Shown in pieces: positions 4,428-5,695 of a stretch of 5,695 nucleotides of DNA (the first letter of the stretch is position 1; each line of letters opens with the position of its first letter). This DNA is from Solirubrobacterales bacterium. GTDB lineage: Bacteria > Actinomycetota > Thermoleophilia > Solirubrobacterales > 70-9. Both the position numbers and the translations under genes were made by a program. The notes under the pieces were generated by a model. That model did no database searches and was not told the DNA's origin. It worked only from the letters and a program-made list of their open reading frames with translations. The stretch covers positions 1-5,695 of the forward strand of contig JACDBR010000144.1 in assembly GCA_013694825.1 (NCBI GenBank), in the 5' to 3' direction.

Positions 4428-5695
4428 ATGGCCGAGCTCGGAGCCGCGTGCCTGTTCGCCGGGTTCGCCGCGGCCGTGTATGCCGTCGTGGCGGCGCTGC
4501 GCGGCCGCGCCGGCGAGCGGCGCTGGGTCGACTCGGCGCGCCGCGGCGTCTACGCGCTGGCCGTGCTGCTGAGCGTCGCCGTCGTCTGCGTCGAGCTCTC
4601 CTTCCTGCGCGACGACTTCTCGCTCGCGCTCGTCGCCGGCCACTCCTCGACCGCGACGCCGCTCGGCTACAAGCTGACCGCGATGTGGTCGAGCCAGGCG
4701 GGCTCGCTGCTGCTCTGGGCCTGGGTGCTCTCGCTCGCCTCGAGCGCGGTCCTGCGGATCAATCGCAACCGCCACCGCGAGATCATGCCCTGGGCGACCG
4801 CCGTGCTCGGCGGCCTCGCCGCCTTCTTCTGCGGCCTGATGCTGTTCGGAGTGATCTCGCCGGCCGCGGAGTCGTTTCCGTTCACGCGCTCGAACCCGGT
4901 GCCCCCCGACGGCGCCGGCCTCAACCCGCTGCTCCGCCACCCGGCGATGGCGATCCACCCGCCGATGCTCTACTCGGGCTACGTCTTCTTCGCGATCCCG
5001 TTCGCCTTCGCGATCGGCGCCCTGATCACCCGCCGCGTCGACGCCAGCTGGATCCGCTCGACGCGCCGCTTCGCGCTGATCGCCTGGGTTCTGCTCGGCA
5101 GCGGCATCCTGCTCGGCTCGCTGTGGTCCTACAGCGAGCTCGGCTGGGGCGGCTACTGGGGCTGGGACGCGGTCGAGAACGCCTCGCTGATGCCGTGGCT
5201 GATCGGTACCGCCTTCCTGCACTCGGTGATGGTCCAGGAGAAGCGCGGCATGCTGCGGACCTGGAACGTATCGCTGATCGTCGCGACCTTCTCGCTGGCG
5301 CTGCTGGGCACCTTCCTGGTGAGATCGGGGGTGATCGAATCGATCCACGCCTTCGGCGTCTCCAAGGTCGGAGGCCCGCTGCTGGCGCTGATCGCGTTCG
5401 TCGTGATCGGCTCGGCGGCGCTGATCGTCTCGCGTCGGGACTCGCTGCGCTCCGAACGGCGAATCGACTCGCTGCTCTCGCGCGAGTCGATCTTCCTGGT
5501 TAACAACCTGCTCTTGGTCCTGCTCGTCGTCGTGATCTTCTGGGGCACGTTCTTCCCCTTGATCTCCGAGGCGGTCACCGGCGAGCGCTCCTCGCTGGGC
5601 TCGCCCTGGTTCGATCAATACACCGCGCCGCTGGCGATCCTGCTGGTGCTGTTCACCGGAATCGGCCCGCTGCTGGCCTGGCGCCAGATCAGCCG
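4428..5695 (+). CDS. ccmF: Cytochrome c haem lyase subunit CcmF, 3' end beyond window
   Basis: CcmF is the multi-pass membrane haem lyase of System I. It takes haem from CcmE and attaches it to CXXCH cysteines of apocytochromes. The frame from ATG 4428 stays open to the window edge, giving 422 codons of a family usually about 640-680 residues long. The N-terminus MAELGAACLF matches the AELG opening of CcmF and fixes the start. Visible motifs are WSSQAGSLLLW near 87-97 and AIHPPMLYSGY with His177, the likely equivalent of the E. coli transmembrane haem ligand His173. The WWD domain is WGGYWGWDAVEN (240-251). It is flanked by His265 (FLHS) and His307 (SIHAFG), which align with E. coli His261 and His303. 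The second transmembrane His (E. coli His491) would lie outside the window. Hydrophobic segments alternate throughout. It presumably forms an operon with ccmE. NrfE is a paralogous alternative, but the ccmE neighbour argues for CcmF. Confidence 0.95.
   Translation, partial: MAELGAACLFAGFAAAVYAVVAALRGRAGERRWVDSARRGVYALAVLLSVAVVCVELSFLRDDFSLALVAGHSSTATPLGYKLTAMWSSQAGSLLLWAWVLSLASSAVLRINRNRHREIMPWATAVLGGLAAFFCGLMLFGVISPAAESFPFTRSNPVPPDGAGLNPLLRHPAMAIHPPMLYSGYVFFAIPFAFAIGALITRRVDASWIRSTRRFALIAWVLLGSGILLGSLWSYSELGWGGYWGWDAVENASLMPWLIGTAFLHSVMVQEKRGMLRTWNVSLIVATFSLALLGTFLVRSGVIESIHAFGVSKVGGPLLALIAFVVIGSAALIVSRRDSLRSERRIDSLLSRESIFLVNNLLLVLLVVVIFWGTFFPLISEAVTGERSSLGSPWFDQYTAPLAILLVLFTGIGPLLAWRQIS

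Noticed and set aside
4448..5503. A 351-residue plus-strand open frame
   Set aside because: It is out of frame with ccmF and consists of Arg/Ala/Pro-rich sequence without motifs. The frame from 4428 carries the CcmF WWD motif and histidines.
3888..5618. A 576-residue open frame on the minus strand
   Set aside because: It lies antisense to ccmE and ccmF, whose motifs are unmistakable. Its product is rich in Arg, Gln, Asp and Glu with no domain or hydrophobic pattern, as expected from the reverse strand of GC-rich coding DNA.

Overview
The window is very GC-rich (about 70% by eye). Coding is dense and dominated by GC-ending codons, and most starts lack a good Shine-Dalgarno sequence. Two features point to a high-GC Gram-positive lineage, with deep-branching Actinobacteria such as Thermoleophilia/Solirubrobacterales as my best guess: a DrrAB-type ABC exporter and a cysteine-type CcmE next to ccmF. 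The lineage is inferred from gene style and cannot be proved from this piece.

Layout, left to right. (1) The last 30 codons of an unidentified gene end at 95, followed by a GC-rich inverted repeat. (2) At 171-1259 (+) lies a stand-alone extended SDR of the thioester-reductase/male-sterility (NAD_binding_4) type. (3) At 1330-2325 and 2322-3098 (+) lies a translationally coupled pair, a DrrA-like ABC ATPase and a DrrB-like ABC-2 permease, which should form one exporter. (4) At 3100-3822 (-) lies a classical SDR oxidoreductase (YdfG/serine-dehydrogenase-like), convergent with the permease; their stop codons are 1 nt apart. (5) A 74-bp divergent promoter region (3823-3896) carries a candidate -10 for each direction and a dyad symmetry between them. 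(6) At 3897-4331 (+) is ccmE, a haem chaperone, and from 4428 to the window edge (+) is ccmF, the haem lyase subunit, truncated at about 422 residues.

The clearest biological system is System I cytochrome c maturation. CcmE receives haem outside the membrane and hands it to CcmF, which attaches it to apocytochrome CXXCH motifs. The CcmE here uses Cys126 in place of the usual haem-binding His, and the residue four positions later, usually Tyr, is Phe. The ABC transporter upstream is not CcmAB. Its Gln in the H-loop and its C-terminal domain place it with drug/lipid exporters.

No RNA genes, CRISPR arrays or mobile elements were seen. No gene-free stretch exceeds 100 bases. I found no convincing wholly new system. 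The observations most worth checking are the CcmE CxxxF motif, the divergent promoter dyad, and the repeated pattern of TAnnnT-like boxes just upstream of ATG codons that suggests leaderless transcripts.
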